Shown piece after piece: positions 15,257 through 16,277 of a stretch of DNA of 16,277 bases (the first letter of the stretch is position 1; every line of letters starts with the position of its first letter). This stretch comes from an uncultured Bacteroidales bacterium (lineage in GTDB: Bacteria > Bacteroidota > Bacteroidia > Bacteroidales > UBA932), in contig URDD01000058.1 in assembly GCA_900546395.1 (NCBI GenBank), positions 1-16,277 of the forward strand, read 5' to 3'. The translations under genes were made by a program, and so were the position numbers. Under the pieces are notes generated by a model, which worked only from the letters and a program-made list of their open reading frames with translations, ran no database searches and had not been told where the DNA came from.

Positions 15257-16207
15257 ATGAAAAAAATATCCGGATATGTCATAAAATTGGTTTGTGGTAT
15301 CGCGTCAGTATGTTCATGCGCCTGTAGTATGACGCCTTCTGCCGGACCGAAAAGTCCGAGACCTGATCCTGACAGCTTTTTCAAGACGGACAGCCTCATT
15401 TTATGTGGTACGTACTATTATCCTGAACAATGGCCGGAAAGCCAGTGGGACAGAGATTTTTCAAGAATGAAAGAACTGGGGTTTGAGTTTACTCATTTCG
15501 GAGAGTTTGCCTGGGCGGCAATGGAGCCAGAAGAAGGCAAGTTTGATTTCTCCTGGCTTGATAAGGCTGTCAATCTTGCTGCTTCCCACGGCTTGAAAGT
15601 GATTATGTGTACGCCTACTCCTACTCCGCCTGCGTGGATGACATCCAGGCATCCGGAAATGTCGGTCACCAGCCAGGCCGGCCAGCGGGTGGAGCATGGA
15701 GCAAGGCAGCACGTTTCCTGGGCCAGCGGAAAGTACCGGGAATATGTGAAAAGAATCGTAGTGAAACTGGCGGAACGTTATGGGAACAATCCTGCGGTAA
15801 TCGGCTGGCAGATAGATAACGAGCCGTCGCATTACAGTTTCAGCTATGATTACAGCGAAAATGCAACTGAAAATTTCCGCATTTGGCTTGAAAACAAATA
15901 TACTGACATTGATTCCCTTAATAATGTGTGGGGTAATTCATTCTGGAGTCAGACATATAATTCATTCAGCCAAATTTCAATTCCGAACCAGAAAGTGCTT
16001 CCTGGAACGGCAAACCCCCATGCTGTATTGGACTATAAGAGATATACAGCAGATGAGGCTGCCTCTTTTGTTAATATGCAGGCAGATTTGTTGAGAAGTA
16101 TTGTTTCTGAAAACCAATGGATTACAACTAATACAATGCCCGGGCATTCTCCTGTTGATCCTGCAAGGATGAAAAGTCTCGATTTTCTTACATATACCAG
16201 ATCATAG
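15257..16207 (+). pseudogene. GH42 beta-galactosidase-like lipoprotein, interrupted after the acid/base half
   Basis: Starts at ATG 15257 (an upstream in-frame ATG at 15209 would overlap the previous gene and spoil the signal). Lipoprotein signal with likely lipidated Cys21 ('VCSC'). The GH42 TIM barrel is unmistakable: 'GTYYYPEQWPESQWDRDFSRM', 'FTHFGEFAWAAMEPEEGKFDF', 'TPTPTPPAWM', 'HGARQHVSW' and 'VIGWQIDNEP', in which Glu189 is the expected acid/base. The frame follows GH42 to 'SLDFLTYTR', then hits Ser-stop at 16202-16207, where family members continue with Tyr and several hundred residues. The nucleophile glutamate, trimerisation domain and C-terminal domain are missing and do not resume in any frame before the edge. 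Insertion by the element that follows is the likely cause. Confidence 0.85.
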
Positions 16208-16277
16208 CTGTCCGGAGAAATTTTTTACCATAAAGTAAGTTGCCCGTTTGAGTCGTCCTCCGGAACATTAGCCGACT
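16203..16277. mobile_element. Probable terminus of an inserted element (insertion sequence end) disrupting the GH42 gene
   Basis: GH42 homology ends at about 16201-16202, and the following 75 bases encode no GH42 continuation in any frame. They contain TCCGGAG (16211-16217) and its reverse complement CTCCGGA (16258-16264), with a T-rich run between. Short inverted signals like this are common at insertion sequence ends. No transposase is visible because the window ends. Identification as an IS is inference; a rearrangement or misjoin would also fit. Confidence 0.35.

Noticed and set aside
1..16277. tRNA, rRNA, CRISPR arrays and riboswitches
   Set aside because: I looked for cloverleaf-like segments, spaced direct repeats and known leader motifs and saw none.

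Overview
This window looks like a chromosomal segment of a Bacteroidota bacterium, most likely order Bacteroidales. The evidence is a FecI-type ECF sigma factor and FecR-type anti-sigma factor followed by an STN-domain SusC/RagA receptor and a SusD-like lipoprotein, many lipoprotein signal peptides, BACON and DUF5689-like domains, TAnnTTTG promoter elements (TATCTTTG, TATATTTG) and no consistent Shine-Dalgarno sequences. Genus cannot be read from the sequence.

Positions 1-310 hold the 3' end of a glycoside hydrolase family 3 gene. It converges on a minus-strand group running from 3166 down to 331: alanine racemase (alr), a spacer of about 240 bases that may hold a small membrane ORF, a low-molecular-weight protein tyrosine phosphatase and a cation diffusion facilitator. 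A hairpin that contains both stop codons separates the GH3 gene from this group. Divergent from alr on the plus strand are a YugP-type membrane zinc metallopeptidase and a secreted CE1/LpqC-like esterase.

From 5053 to the right edge there is one plus-strand nutrient-acquisition locus: ECF sigma, anti-sigma, SusC-like receptor, SusD-like lipoprotein, glycerophosphodiester phosphodiesterase-like lipoprotein, endonuclease/exonuclease/phosphatase (EEP) family lipoprotein, BACON-DUF5689 lipoprotein, an unassigned lipoprotein and a GH42 beta-galactosidase-like lipoprotein. From the SusD gene onward the genes are 7-18 bases apart, which suggests one operon. The STN domain on the receptor and the sigma/anti-sigma pair in front suggest ligand-triggered transenvelope signalling. 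Two predicted phosphodiester or phosphomonoester hydrolases beside a beta-galactosidase-like enzyme suggest a phosphorylated glycan, glycerophosphodiester, phospholipid headgroup or nucleic-acid-like substrate. That substrate is inference.

Two key genes appear broken. The SusC-like gene has lost most of its beta-barrel and changes frame near 8500-8530, so only about 707 codons remain of a usual 1000 or more. The GH42 gene stops abruptly near 16202 and runs into sequence that resembles the end of a mobile element. The rest of the operon is open and intact. The locus is therefore either a recently decaying utilization system or one affected by assembly collapse and insertion. Other points of interest are a perfect 10-bp hairpin just inside the SusC coding region, an inverted repeat inside the YugP promoter, and an intact lipoprotein (14086-15243) that I could not assign to a family.
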